Assembly: GCF_001659605.2 (NCBI RefSeq)
Contig: NC_045136.1
Location: 339,501 to 403,500 of the forward strand
DNA length: 64,000 bases
From: Manihot esculenta
Lineage: Eukaryota; Streptophyta; Magnoliopsida; Malpighiales; Euphorbiaceae
Direction: 5' to 3'
Below are positions 30,801 to 44,208 of this stretch, piece after piece (within the stretch, counting starts at the first letter, position 1; each line of letters opens with the position of its first letter). A program made the translations under genes and the position numbers. The notes beneath the pieces are model-generated. The model saw nothing but the letters and a program-made list of their open reading frames with translations. It did not search any database and was not told the DNA's origin.

Positions 30801-33800
30801 AAGGAAAAAAAAGCCCTTCGATTTAAAAAGAACCGATTCTTTAGCAGGTCTCAATGACAGCTATATTTCTAAACAGTTACTCCTGCTAACTCCCCGTTGA
30901 GTAAGTTTCATGTGCTTTCGGGAAATATAAAAAATATTGAAAAAAAAAAATCCCCTTCACCACCTACACTACTTGAGAAGAAAGAAAGACCACTGCCTCA
31001 CTCAGAAAGAGAAATGCAAATATCAAATAGATAGGGCGCCAGAGCTAACGTTCCTTGGGAATAGCAATTATCTGCTTCCTGAATAGAAAAGACAGGGCAT
31101 CCATCCATCACCAGAGAGAGATTTCATCTTCAAATTCATAAATGATGAACCACTTTACAATCTAAAGTAAAGGCAGCTCTATTTAAGCGGAATGAATCCT
31201 TCTGTAGCAGATTTCTGATAAATAAGGAAAATTTATTTGTCTTGTCATATTTTGTCCTTTAGCCATCACTTTCTCTGGGCTACTCTTTATAGCGGTGTTT
31301 ACCAGCTCATATGTAGCTTCCGAAATTAGGCTATCAACTAACTTATTATGATGTATCGCTGCATACTTATCTAGTGCGGCCTGTTCATGTTGGTGGTCAA
31401 TCCATCTTACCTGATAGGTTCTCAAGAGGTTAATCCGTAGTAACCACAGAAAGGGAACCCATTTGAACAAGGGCAAGCGAACCAGAGAAAGCATTTGAAG
31501 AACAAGTTGTTGCCTCTATTTAAGTTCATTTCTTCTTCACTCGATCCCTTCTTTATAGTCTAGTAGCCCTTCTGAAAAAAGAAAAAATAGCTTCTCCTTC
31601 TGTTGACTTCACTCCCTTTGAGCTAACAGCAGCGGATGACATAGCAATAGCAGCTCCCATTTCTATTCTATATACGATAATATCTGTTTGTGAGAAAATC
31701 GACTCTCACTTCTCACCCGAGGGTTGCCCCAGAAAGACTCTTTTCTTCCTAGCCTTCTTCATCTGCGCCCGAAAAAAGCTAAGCCCTTTCGTTCCGAGGG
31801 TTAGGTTCAAGGGTTGGTCGAGCGTCTGCAAACCTTGGCTCCCAAAAGAGTTCTGGCTTATAGGCTTTGAGGGACATCCTACTTCATTTCTAATCTAAAT
31901 TGCCCACGTTCACGCGAAAAGCAGAAGACAAAGAAGACTTTCGCTAAAGACGAGCTATTCTTTATCCCCGGATCAGACTCAGAAGGAAAGGCCAGGCACC
32001 CAGGCTACTTTACTACGCTATGATTCCCATCTTCCAAGTCAGCCAGGTTTGAACGCCTTTGGGTGCATTCCCGGTAAGGGAGTAAGGAACCCCTCCTCCT
32101 CTCTATCTCTACCCACCAAAAACATGGTCACACCATGGGAACCACGAAAAAGCGAACCCTCGGTCAATCGAACCATGTCGTGAACAGAGTTCCTAGTCTC
32201 TAAGAGGGAGCCCCTCCCTACTCTAATGAATCTAATGCTGACCACGTTCAGTTCACAGCTTCTTAAATGGATCCATTTATGGAACTATAAAAGCATTGAC
32301 CTTTCACCCCGGGAACAGAGCAAAAAGAAGCACTACAGAATCTTTCGTTTCCTATGGTCTTTCGATCGCTTAAAAGCCGTCCCCGGGGGGATACGCTTCG
32401 CTTTTTCTTTTCCTTCAAGGAGATGCCCTTGGCAGTGCCCCATGCTAGTAATGAACCTGTTCATAGATGAAATATGCTCCAAGCGATTTCCGGTATCGAA
32501 GGCTGTCTCAGACTGAAGGACGGGAGATGCTCTTTCGTCGACTGATACTGAGCTAACTTATTGCCATCTGCTATAGGATGAACCGAGCGGTAAGTAAATA
32601 GTCAGCGTGAACGGCTCACAGACCTCTCTGAGGTAATTACTTTGTAGCCGTCATCCACAGACACAAGAACTGCAGAGCTAGCCCATCCTTCTCACATCAC
32701 TCCTCTTGCCCTAAGGCAAGCGAGGAAAGTACTAAGCGGAAAGATGCCATCCTACGAAGGAAAGGAAGCCTGTACTATCATCCCATAAGTACTACGATGC
32801 CATCAAAGCAAGTATTAAAGTGAGAAGATGAAGCGAAGGAAGATAGCATCAAACGTAACCAGTACTCATTTACGTAAATACCAACCTCACTCTCTTTCCT
32901 TCTCCGACATCCAGCCTTTCCTCCGGTTTTTTTTGACTGAAAGCTAACTCAGGTTTCGAAGCGAGGATTAGTAGTGTCGGGTATGATCGATCCGCTTCTA
33001 CAGTCCGGTTTTGACTAGTTAGTCCTATCCGGTGTTGGTATTGCTGCTCTTGCTTCTTAAGCTAAGCCGGTGTAGCTATTGCAGCTAAGAAAGTAGCTCT
33101 TAGACAACTGTAAATCCTGTAGCTCAAAACTTGACTTTGAAAGTAGATTTGCTAGAACTGTAATAATGAAGCTCAAAATTCAGTTAGCCGGTTCTCGGTA
33201 CAGGCTAAGGACGTCTCTTCGATCCCATTCCCTTAATCGAGTTGTAGTTGCTATCCTTGTATCCGTCTTCGTCCCTGTTTCCGTAGTTTCTATCCGGAAT
33301 GCTAGTTCCTTGGGCTTGGGGATCTAGTCCCAGTCCCACTTCCAGCCTGTCCTCTTATTTCATAACCTCGTTTGCTTATACCGCTAGCCAAATCCTTACT
33401 CTTCTATTTCTTACTGAAGTGGGCAGCATCAAGGCAGGTGGTTTACGTGAGTCTGCAAGACTTCTTTTAGAACGATAAATGGGTTCTGCTGGTTGGTACT
33501 CAAGATAGAGCTGAAGGAACTGTTCGAGTGGGAAAGACAAGGTAAGGGTTAAAGTACTTTAGATTAAGATCAAAGGAAGAGGCAGAGAAGTAGGGTTGAG
33601 TCTCAGGGTAAAAAGGTTCTCTTAGGCGCATGGTCCTCAAGATTCAATCTCCAAGTGGGACTGAGGATTATCAAAGCAAGCACGGCACTGGATTCGTTTA
33701 CGGCATCACCCGCTCGGCTCTTCTCTTGGTGGCATTTAATTTACCTTGGCTTCCATCACAGAAGATGTCAGCAATCCTTCAGTCAATGGAATCAGTAGCT

Positions 33801-36377
33801 ACACTGACCCCTGCACGAAAGTTGTTTTCTAATCGATAGAGCTCGTGGATCTGTTCATTCATAGCATAGGGCTAGATTCTTTACCGAGCCCGATGATCGA
33901 ATGTTATCCCTTTCCACTCCGGCTGCATTCCTTCCAGCTTCCCAGTTGTGGCTGCGTGTCCTAATCGAAAAGAACTCATCTCATTCGGAACTTCTTCTGT
34001 CTGCCCCAGGGGATCATCTGTTGACTTATCGACCAGAAAGCCTTTGCTCCGCACCTCGGCTCTCTTTCATAAGACTCGTGTACCCACCGCTAGACTGAAC
34101 ACAAAGACAATCTATATCTAGAAGTAGGTTGACTGAAGACCAAGCCAATCTCGAATAAAGAAGAAAAGTAGAAGCCGATTAGAAAGATAAAGCTTTTTTC
34201 TGCCTTCTTTCTCCTTTCTTTTATACGCTTTCTTCTCTTATGATATTTCGTCTTTGATCGAGGGCGGTACACTTCTCCCCAATATGAGATAGGTTGCAGC
34301 TATAGTCAGAACTCCAACTGGGCCAATATAATAAACCATAAACCATGACCATCTATCTTTTTCTCTTTAATATCATCAATTTTATAGCTTTAAGCGGGCT
34401 TTTGACTAAACAAAGCCTGTAACTCCGAATCCTTCACTCTTGGAATGGACGGACCAGACCTTAAAAGAGGCATTGGAAGTGCTAGGGCGATAAACCTCCC
34501 ATTAGCCTTTAAAAGGAAGCAATCACAACTTCAGATGAAGTCTTTTCTATTGATCTCAGCAGAGTTCTTCACCTCCTACATGCAAACCAAGGCTTGCCGG
34601 TAACACGTTGCGAAGCCAAAGGAACCACAGGTGGGCAATTCTCAATTTAACATTACATTATGTAAAGCTTTCCAATCCGTTAAACCTGCTCCCTCTGAGA
34701 ATGGTTTTACCCCGATCCTCAATCTGATTTTGTTTCCGATCCTGCTCTTATTAACTAAACGGTCTGTGAGGTCCCATTTGAGATATCGAAAACCTTAGAA
34801 AAAAAGGCCCATCTCTGTCAACCCCCAAACTAAGGTTCTGTATGCAGGGGCCTATACGGACCTTTCTTTCCTGCTGCAAGAGGCCGAAGTCTGTCGCTTG
34901 CATTGGCCGAAGGAGAGAGACAGGAAAGAAAGGAAGCAGGCCGGCTTGCGAGCGATGAGCAGAGGTAAGCTCCTGCCCTCCCTATGAATGTAAAATTTCA
35001 CCATGCCTTAATTGAATAGCGGATGAAAACGAGACTCAGTGGCCTTCGAAGGCTAGCTCCTTAACATCCGAAGTAGAATGACGTAAAGGATGGGCTTTAT
35101 AGGGGGGCGCTAACGCGTCAAAGCCTATAGCTAACGCTATGGAGTTTGATTCGCTGACGAGGAGAAGAGAAAGCCTTTTTTTTTTCTTTATTCATAGGTG
35201 ACGGAGCTTCAAGCAGCTTTACCGGACGAGGGGTAGGCGCTTTCTAAGCAACTCCCCACCCCAATTGATCAAGGGACAAGAACGATCGATCAAAACAGAA
35301 CCCAACAAACTGCCCCGGGAATAGTTGAAAAGAGAAAAAGTACAAGATCCGAGGTTGAAGGATCCAAGTCCCAAGCCACTGTACCGGTATAGGGGCCTTT
35401 AGGCCTATCGAACATAGGAGCAGGGGAGGGGCCGTATGGACACTCTACGAAGGAAGTAGCATGGGTCAAGTCCTCCGCACGCCCTTCTGCCAGCGTAGAG
35501 CAGAACAATTGAATTTAAAAGGTTAGCAGTTGTTAGGCAAGCAGTGGCTATAGGGATCGTTCCAAGCCTTGATATAGGAGATTGCCCGATCTTTCTATCT
35601 TTCTTTTTCACAGTTCAATCACAATGATTGACTGGGTGGAAAGGAATCTTCTCTTGCTCAAAGCTAAAGCTAGTATGAATAGCTTGGACTCTTCCCTTCC
35701 CTCCCGATTGCTTCTTCTGCCGTCAACTCAGGTAGCTCAAGCAGAAGCAGAATCCGCCTTTGGGCTAGCTCGGCTAGCACGGTCCTTCGCGATTAGCCCC
35801 AGACAGAGTCTTGAAACTAAGTTCTTCAACCCGTCGTTGACTTTTTTCCTTGGTCTTTGTTTTCCCACTACCTCCAGCTAACTGCTTGAAAGAAAGCTCT
35901 TTTTTTTTCTCCTTTCTCTGGCTCGATCCTGAAAGTTGAGTGGCGTGAAAGCTACCCTTGATTCTTTCTTGCTTGCAGAGGTGAGGGGAGATCTATCATA
36001 AAACTATGCATTTGTTCTGTTCTACGTCATTGATCTGACATGTGACAGAGGGGAACCAGGGTTCACATTTGAGAGTGCCGTGCCGGGAAGAGTTTGTATA
36101 GTCGAAACATGGAATTGAGTGAATAGCAGGCTTGTAGTTGAATCGAGATTGGTGAACAAGCAACTCCCTGAGTAAGCACTTTCCTTCCTTGCACAGTTTA
36201 CTTTATTAATAACAGTGGATGCTGAGAATTTCCGATTAGTCACCTCTGTTGGTGAAACTCTCTCATATACGTCATTTCTTGTCTCTGATCCTAGCGACTG
36301 AGCACGTACCCCTGCTAATTCTTTTTAGGAGTTCCACCCTGCAAGAATGGATGGATTTCTTATTGTATTTGTTTCAT
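27836..36377. other. 8.5 kb with no recognisable gene
   Basis: The largest blank. ORFs worth naming: 28422-28745 minus (107 codons), 29074-29385 minus (103 codons, with an acidic stretch EEEEAEDTE) and 31183-31494 minus (103 codons, with a protein-like central part DKYAAIHHNKLVDSLISEA). None is recognised, and all overlap other open frames or lie alone. No RNA gene or retroelement motif found. Confidence 0.5.
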
Positions 36378-36415
36378 CGGGACTGACGGGACTCGAACCC
36401 GCAGCTTCCGCCTTG
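36378..36415 (-). pseudogene. trnD: trnD-GUC 3' half, plastid-like
   Basis: The minus strand ends GCGGGTTCGAGTCCCGTCAG, then TCCCG, preceded by CAAGGCGGAAGCT. This is the anticodon-arm 3' strand, variable loop, T arm and acceptor 3' strand of plastid-type tRNA-Asp. The 5' half (D arm, anticodon GUC) is absent: sequence upstream of CAAGGCGG does not continue the tRNA. It cannot make a tRNA and is probably a relic of plastid DNA cut at the anticodon loop. Confidence 0.8.
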
Positions 36416-39400
36416 AATCAAAACCTTTCTTTTCTACGCGTTGACCGCATTCCCTTCTTCATCAGTTGATGGAGCTAACGAACTGCCTTCAACAGATGCG
36501 GATGAATTAGCTGCCTATTTCTAGAATGAATCTAGCTGCACACCAGTTGCTGTCATTCCCGTCGCTTCTGTTTGAAGAAATAGATAAAGAGAAGGTTATA
36601 CCGAATCCTCAAGGCTTTTCTCTCTCCTCTCATACATAATAGACGGTGCGGTGATCACTCATCAATGCTGCTAGGGACTTATCTAGTCATAGTGCCTGAG
36701 CGCTAATCGAATGTTCTGGCTCAGCATCAGGTCTGCGACAAAGACAGATTTGACAATCTAGTATATAATCTCCCGCTCTGTATCCCCACTCCGGAGACCA
36801 TTCTTTGCCTGAAGCCGGCCTGAACTTAAACGGCTAGTCCCCGAGCTTAGGAATAGGCTACGCTGCTTGCGCTTGCTAGTAATAGAGAGTCTTCCCTCCG
36901 TTATTTACCTTTTTTTTCTCCTTAAGCTTTCGGTCAAGTGGCTTTACGCTCGCTTCTCTCTCTCTTGCCGTCCCGCTGATACCACTAATTGCCGAGAAGC
37001 GAAGGAAGGATTGAATTCCAGTCCATTCTCCTGGGCAAAGAGAAGTCTTTCGAAGTGATCTGCCAGTTTCTCTTATAAGAACGAGACGATCCCTTTCCAA
37101 CCTAGCTATGCTGTTGGGATTAAAGACTGGCATTTGATTCCTTCTTTCCCTCCTTCCTTTCCAGTCCTGATTACCTTAACCTAGCATTACCTTTGAAAGA
37201 TGGAACATCGGAAGCAGTTTGACAGAGAAGGATTCTCCCTGCCTGAAAGAAAGCCATGCTGATATATGATATCTGGCAATAGCTATACAGTTCAATCTTG
37301 AAATAGCTAGTCGATTTCTAGATCTGTACAGTTTTCAGAGATCTTTAACCATTGGCTCAGTCAGGGAAGGGGAAAGAGCAAAGAAGAGATAGAGTGAGTC
37401 TGATTGCCAGTTCCGTCAGATGGAATGCTTTCCTGGAATGGAAAACAGATAGCCAGTCATCCACCCGACTTCTACCAAATGAGTCTATTCTCGTGTAAAC
37501 TTTCGGGCAATGGATCTATTCCAATCCCTTCTATCTCACCCTCTGCCCTGCTTCTTCCCGATCCGAATGAATTGGCGAATTGCAGCCCTTCTTTTATTGA
37601 TATTACTGGTAGTCTACTAAGCCCTTGCTTATGTGGACGCTTCTTGCTTCTGATGCTTCTGCTCTAGCCTTGCCTAAAGTTGGTAGAACAGAGAGAGGCT
37701 ACGCACCTTGGTCCATCATTTGAGGAGAACCCCTCTACTAAAGATAGAGCGTTGGCGCTAGTCTTCCAAGCAAAGCTATACCTGTTGTTTTGCGACTCCA
37801 GCTAGCTAAAGAAAAGGCAATTAAACTCGGATATTCGATAAGCCGAGTACAGTCGAGAGAAAGACACCCCGAAGTGTTCAAGGAGGTGGGGCGCAAGGAA
37901 ATCATGTTGTTCTTTGTTTAGAGGATCACTATTTCTTGCGCAGTCCGTGCCAGTAATGATATCCTAATTCGGTTACCTCCACCACTCATCAAGGCAGAAC
38001 ATAAGAAAGGAGACAGACTATTGCCAAGAGGGAATAAGGTAGCCGTGGGGTAGTGCAATGTATGATCCATCGGATTCTTTTTATTCTATTTTCGGTGCGT
38101 TGTTTTTCAGCGAATGAAAGAAACCGCTGATTCCACAGTTCCTTCATCAGATTTGGGTGCTTTTGAAAGAGCTGCTTCTGCGAATGAGTCAACGGATACT
38201 AAAAAGAATATTTCAACGAATTTCATGGAAGGAAATGGAATTTTTGAGAAAAGGGTCTTGCTAGAGTCGAAGGACTAGCAACCTGACAGTCCTAAGCAAC
38301 CTGGAACCAACAACATTACATATACCATACTGCTATAGAAGACATGAGTACCAGTTACGGGACGCGTACACCCGAAATTGGTGAGCTACTTACTGCCCCT
38401 TAAGTCAAGAGCTAGTAGTAAACGTAACTATGGCGAATACGTTTTTCTTGCTTGCCACATACCCGGAATGCGAACTAAGCAGGAACATGTGAACTAAGCC
38501 CAAGGCATGATCCTGGATTGAAGTTCTGGAATTGTGGACACAGGGCGGAGGCATACCAGGCACGACTAAAGACCATTGGACGACCGGGAAATAGCACTGA
38601 ACAAGCAGGGGCTAAAAGCTTCTTTTCTTCTACCCAGTCTTCTCCCATAGTCTCAGAAGAGGGTCAATACGATCCAAAGAAAAAAAAATTCAACTATCAG
38701 AGCGGTGATTTCGACTTCGAAAGCCATGAGCCCCATTCACGAAAGCCTACGGAACAAACTTGCTACTTTTGATTAACTCGTCGCTACTTCTGACCCCTCT
38801 ACGTACCCTCTCTTTCTCAATCTGACCCTTCCATGTACCCGACACTGATTCCCAAGCAGAGGGGGGAGAAGGAGGATCTTACAACTACATCATTTTTTAT
38901 TACAACACTTAAAATTACAATGAGAATGACAGAAGCCCGCGGCTAAACAAGCACAGATTGGTAAATAAGCACAGAAATAAGTAAAGGAATGGAAGCACAT
39001 CTTGCACCTTCTATGATCCATTCAACCAGCCTTCAAGATGAGAGATAGGCCTTTAGCAAGGAGATATCGCACGGAAAGCCGGATTAGGTCTTATAATCGA
39101 GACTTCTTTTACAGGCCTTAGTCCCTAGATTACCCTGAGGCTTAAGTTAAGAAAAGATAGCCATATAAGTGACATCCTAGCCAGAGAAGAACAACAGGAG
39201 CTATATTCAAGAAAGTTATGGACTGGAATCAGAGATTGGATGGACATCCGAAACAGAGAGGAAAAGAGGAAGCAAACAAGGCTAGCTCACGAAAGAAAGC
39301 CTTGCAACTACGCTATCTATATATTGATATTGCAACTGCGCTAAAAAGGGCACATCCGCTTTCTCTGTATGTGGATTTTGGAGTCGCACTGATCGACAGG

Positions 39401-41529
39401 AAGAGCTCAAATTAAATTAGTAGACGGAAAATAAGATGCAAAAGCTTTCGCACTTACTCGCATACACTCTTTTTTTTCTTTATTTGGTACTTGTACTCTA
39501 TGTCAGTCTCATTAGTTAATAGTAGAGCTCAGCTGGACTAAGCGAGGCAGTACTCTGAGCCATATCCGAGACCATTAGCATTAGTTCTCCTCTCACCAAA
39601 GCTTCCGAACTTGTCAAGAAGTGGCCTATTCCTAGAGTACAGGTCTCTATAAACTAACTCAAGCACTAAAGAGAGGTGGGGCAGGACATCGATAGACAAT
39701 AGACCAAGGAGCGAAAGCCACTCAGTTGCTTGCTAAATCGAGGATTTCTCGTAACAAATGCAAATGAAGCACTTGTGAAGGAAATTGGCGCTATCTCTTC
39801 ATCAACAAAAGGGTCCATCCCAGAAAGAGGAAGATTTATACTATACTTTCTACTGGATTCTCACTATCGACTCCTTTGCCAGGATCGAAGTCTTCTTTTG
39901 AGTTAGCCATTCCTAACCCCCAAAAAACTATCTATTGATTGATTCGCTCTCATCCTTCCTTCTCTACTTCCCCTTCCCTCAAGTCATTCCCAAACGCAGT
40001 TACTTCTTCACCGGACATGAGAGGGAACCCTTGTCAATACTAGAGACAGGTCTCCACTAAGAGCTTGTAGGCCCTACAGCCTCTCATCCTCACATTGAAT
40101 CCACAGTAAGGTATTGCAGCCAACAGCAGCACGGATTCGGTACTATTACCTGACATTCGAGTAAAGCATAGTACTTACTATAGCCTTCCCGGGTATCTCG
40201 TTGTTCCTTGAAATTGAGAATATCTTTTGCCTCCGAAATTCTTCAATGTGGCGCTCTTCAGGTTCTCCGCGTTCCCTTAGATATTAGATACGTAGATCTC
40301 GTTTCCCCGATTGTAGCCTGGGTTTGCGTCTTCCTCTATTGGCGAGAGGGGGCTTTCAGGTAGGTACCCTATTAATCGTTGGAGATGCTTCCACAGCGCT
40401 CATGTCGTGGTCAATCAATTCGCCCATCTCCCCTTTCAGAAGTTCTAATGGCCCGGTCCACATCCTGAGAGCCCAACTGCATGCTAGACGTTACTGTACT
40501 TGGAGCAAAAGGGAGACTTTTTTGCGTGATTACCCCCCTTTAGACAGACTTACCTGTTTTAGACCCCAAGGTGATCATCTAATGCATAACCGCTGCCAAC
40601 ACAATTAAGGGATTTACACGCGTACTAGCAGCTTGCAGATTTAAAGTAAAGGAAAGACTCCTTTTTGTTTGCTCATTAAAAGGAAAATCTGTAAGTGGGG
40701 ATTTTATTTACCACACCTGTTTTTTTAAGCTTTAGGATCTGTAGGGTTAAACAGGCTTTTAGCACATCACAGGCTTGCTAAAACTACCTTTTTTAAGTAA
40801 GTTTGATATACCGGTGGGGAATAGGACTATTACTATATGAAACTCTCACTTCCTTAAGGAATCAAAGAAGATAGCTTGAAAACTTTATTGTTAGCTAGCC
40901 TGTGAACCTACTTTTGACTGTGAGCCAATAAAGTAAGTATTTATAAATAATACAGAATATACATGACATTACTATCAAGCCCGCTAACCAAGAGCAAAGG
41001 ATTCTTCCCTTTTATGTTGCTAGATAGGCTACCTTCACTGATGTATAGGCAGACTTCACTGTAGGATAGGTTACCTCCATTCCCATTGATCTAAGAGCAT
41101 GAGATATTATAGGTGGGGTGAAGAGAAAAAGTACTTTCAAGCTGTTGGTTAGCTATTAGACAATTTTAATAAGCATAGCTTACCTTCTCTTCTGTCTTAT
41201 TCTTAAGATTAATAAAGAGTATAATATGAGATAGAGCAATGGTTCCCACTCACGAGGGAGCAGGCGTGCTGTCTTACTTGACCTTTCAATCGGCACTGAT
41301 AGGACTCTAATCTATCTTTCCTTTACTTCAAAGTTGGCGGTAGGCAGAGCTTGGTAGACAGCTTGGCATCAATAAACGCTTTCAGAGGGACTCCGAGTGA
41401 AGAAGAAGATGAATTCAGCCAATGCCAATCTTTTATTCAATTACACGTAAAATAACATAAGTAAAGAAGTCTTTTTATTCGCCTTTACGAGTTGAGTAAA
41501 CAAAGAAGAAAAAAAGTACTGCTTTTATT
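36416..41529. other. 5 kb with no recognisable gene
   Basis: ORFs of 60-94 codons only, without known motifs (for example 40324-40608 plus). No RNA gene or clear repeat. Confidence 0.5.
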
Positions 41530-42300
41530 CCTAAGTTAGCACCCGGCTCTTTCAGGTTTCTGGGTGGGGTAATTTCTTGGGGGCCCTTCCTTTTTCAGGG
41601 TCGACCTCTTTGACTGACGATAAACCCTTATTTACTGATGTGACACCAAAGGCGCATGGGGATTAAGCCTCAACTGGTACTGACGTATTCGGTAAAATAA
41701 TCTCCTTAATGCCGCGCAGTGTTCATCTCTGCCCCTAGACTTCACTATCATTGTTATCAACATATACTTCTACTTTCTTATGCATCATGTCATGCAAGAA
41801 GATTGTAGCTGCCCTTTGATATGTTACCCCGGCTTTTTAAATTAAAGTTTTTTTTAAGGCATGACACGGTAGATAAATCTTCCCCACTGGGGAAGATTTA
41901 GGTTTGGTTTTCTGCATATCTTCTGGTGCCATCTTTATTTGATTGTACCCTGATAAGCCATCCATGAAGGATAATAATTCCCGCTGTATTGTCAACCAAG
42001 ATGTCAATGTGTGGCAAAGGGAAATCCTCCTTGGGACCTACTTTGTTGAGATCGCGAAAGTCAACGCACATGCGGACTCTGCCGTCCTTTTTCGGGACAG
42101 GAACTATGCTATGTATGTTGGCTAACCATTTGGGGTATTCCGTCACTACAAGAAATCCTGCCTTTAGCTTAGCTGTTTTTCGACTTCTTCTTTTATTTTC
42201 AACGTCTATTCGGGCCTAATTCTCCTCAGTTTCTGCTTGACTGGCTTGGCATCAGAATACAAAGGGATTTTCTGCTGAACTATGTCTGTGCTGAATTCAG
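41530..42300 (-). mobile_element. Ty3/gypsy reverse transcriptase remnant
   Basis: The minus strand gives the reverse transcriptase blocks of a plant gypsy element in order. These are KIPLYSDAKPVKQKLRRIRPE, EEVEKQLKAGFLVVTEYPKW, IHSIVPVPKKDGRVRMCVDFRDLNK, DFPLPHIDILVDNTAG, a frameshifted FSFMDGFSGYNQIKMAPEDM-type block, then the catalytic YVDD block decayed to YVDN (41753-41764), LRRLFYRIRQYQLRLNP, and a CxFGVTS..VDPEKG segment. Stops, frameshifts and loss of one catalytic Asp show it is dead. The 82-codon ORF 41898-42146 covers its best-kept part. An 11-bp hairpin lies within it. It may be the upstream continuation of the kind of element seen at the left edge of the window. Confidence 0.93.
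41875..41899. other. Perfect 11-bp hairpin within gypsy RT remnant
   Basis: AAATCTTCCCC, loop ACT, GGGGAAGATTT. It coincides with the FITPWG-type codons of the RT, so it may have arisen by chance change or by a small inverted duplication. Confidence 0.85.
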
Positions 42301-43716
42301 GTATATCATCGTAGGACCATGCAAAGACATCTTTCAATAGGTCAATCAGGCTTGTTCCTTCTTAGGCTTCTTAGCTTTCTTTTTCTTCTTCTTCTTTTTT
42401 TTCTATAGTCAAAAAGTATTATAACTTATATTTTCCTTAGGGTTGATAGGTGGATATTGGTACAGAGTAGGTTGGGGTACCTTTAATACAGTTGGGGGAT
42501 AGTAAGAGGGTGCATCACAGGTACCTCAGATAAAGTAAACCCTATACTATGACCATCTTTAGAGAGAAATCATCCAAATACCAAAACCTAGTTGTTCACT
42601 CGCTGAGTTTCCTTTATCCAAGAAAAAGATTCTTGTTTTAGCCGATCTTAGTTTGCCGAAAGGGTTTGCAGAATGCGTTCCCGGTACGAAAGAAATGGTA
42701 AGCTGCTTTGCTTCCTTTGCATTATATAATATAAAGCATAACATTAGCTGTTGCTTGCCGGATCTTACTAATGCAGTAAGGGTTCTTAAAAGAAACCTTT
42801 ACACAACAAAAAAAGAAATATTAAGGCGGCTTGCTTTAAATTTAAAGCGGTGCCTTCCTTTTTGAATATGAAACCAGCCAGCTTTTAGATGAACGAAAGG
42901 GGCCTATCCTTGTAGGAATAGCTTTCTAAACGATTTTAGATAATATGAGACCACCAAGGCTTCCCAAAAGATTCTGACAGAAGAAGAATCCAACAAACAA
43001 ACGTTCGGCCGGTTATCATCTACGTAACCGAAACTTGGTTTCTTCAAGGAGAGTGAAGCGAAGTCCCTCCTCGAAAGAAGGACGAGCAGAACGGCTTCGG
43101 CATCGGTAAGCATTCTCCCGCCGGGCTCCGTTTGGGCTTTCCAGTCTCGTTCCCTTAAATTAATTATTAATTGCACGAGATAAAGAAAACGGGATATCAA
43201 GCGGGAAGGCCGTGAGGGTTCGCCGGCAAGGGTCAAAGCTCTTCCTTGAGGCAGGCTCAGCTAACCCCGAATTCCCTGCTCGCTTTTCTTTCGCGCCTAT
43301 AGCCTTGATAGCTGCTGTTAGGTGGGCTGTATTTGGCCCGCGCTCCCTCCTTGCATTGTCTGCTTTCGCGCTAGAAGCAGGAACCACCTTAGAATGGCAA
43401 GCGAAGCATCCTTTCTTTCATATGATATGCGAGTTATCTCTGTGATAAACATCTCGCTGTCCCTGATGCCTCTAAAGATAAAGATCGAACTATACCACTA
43501 GGGAGCGAAACCTCAATACCTCGACGATACCGTCGAGATGATAGAATAGCAGAGCAGGGGAGAAAAGAGAATAGAGATAGGGAAGGAAGTTCACAGAGAA
43601 AGGGAGTCTTATTCCATCAGCTGACAATCTCTAGCTACTCTTCGATACGAAACCATCCCCCGTTCTTGTAAGCATCAATCGGTGCACATCTCGAGGCTTT
43701 CAACCTTACCTTAGCA
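42301..43716. other. No recognisable gene
   Basis: 1.4 kb. A 110-codon minus ORF (42904-43236) and smaller overlapping frames are unidentified. Confidence 0.5.
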
Positions 43717-44208
43717 GTGATAGATGAAGAGGGATCAAGTACCTTTAGCGCAAATATGGAAAAAGTCTCATTAGACTGTTATAACTCCATCGCTTTGTCA
43801 ATTATATTGGATCTTTTGAATCCGCGCCGCATTAAAAAACCAAGATTAAAATATGGTGGACCATCGAGTCCAGTAGTCATTGTTTGCATCGCTGACTACC
43901 ACCAACCATTCATTTCGCAAAGAAGCCTCACTTCGAGGAACCTTGTGGGTGTCCGATGCCGACCCCGTTGTGCTGTGCGTATAAACCCTATAGCTCTTTG
44001 GTATTCGAAGCATCTTCCATGGCAAAGAGTTACCGGTTTAACAAATTTTGTGCCTTCAATTAGGCCATACCGCAACAAGTGCTCAGCTGCTTTCGCTCCG
44101 AGGCCGCTATTTTTTCAACTAAGTAGTTCACGCTTTCATCGGCAAAAGTACGGGAGAAGGTGTTTTTGTCGCCATCGCCCCGGTAAGACGTTAATCCGAT
44201 TCAGCTAG
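43717..44208 (+). CDS. Hypothetical 163-aa ORF
   Basis: A 163-codon frame, ATG at 43717. Residues 20-35 are hydrophobic (CYNSIALSIILDLLN). The rest is Arg-rich, with several Cys and Phe in the C-terminal third. I do not recognise it. The minus strand also has protein-like stretches here (for example YGLIEGTKFVKPVTLCHG at about 43990-44070), so the locus may be a decayed gene on the other strand. Direction and coding status are open. Confidence 0.2.
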   Translation: MIDEEGSSTFSANMEKVSLDCYNSIALSIILDLLNPRRIKKPRLKYGGPSSPVVIVCIADYHQPFISQRSLTSRNLVGVRCRPRCAVRINPIALWYSKHLPWQRVTGLTNFVPSIRPYRNKCSAAFAPRPLFFQLSSSRFHRQKYGRRCFCRHRPGKTLIRFS

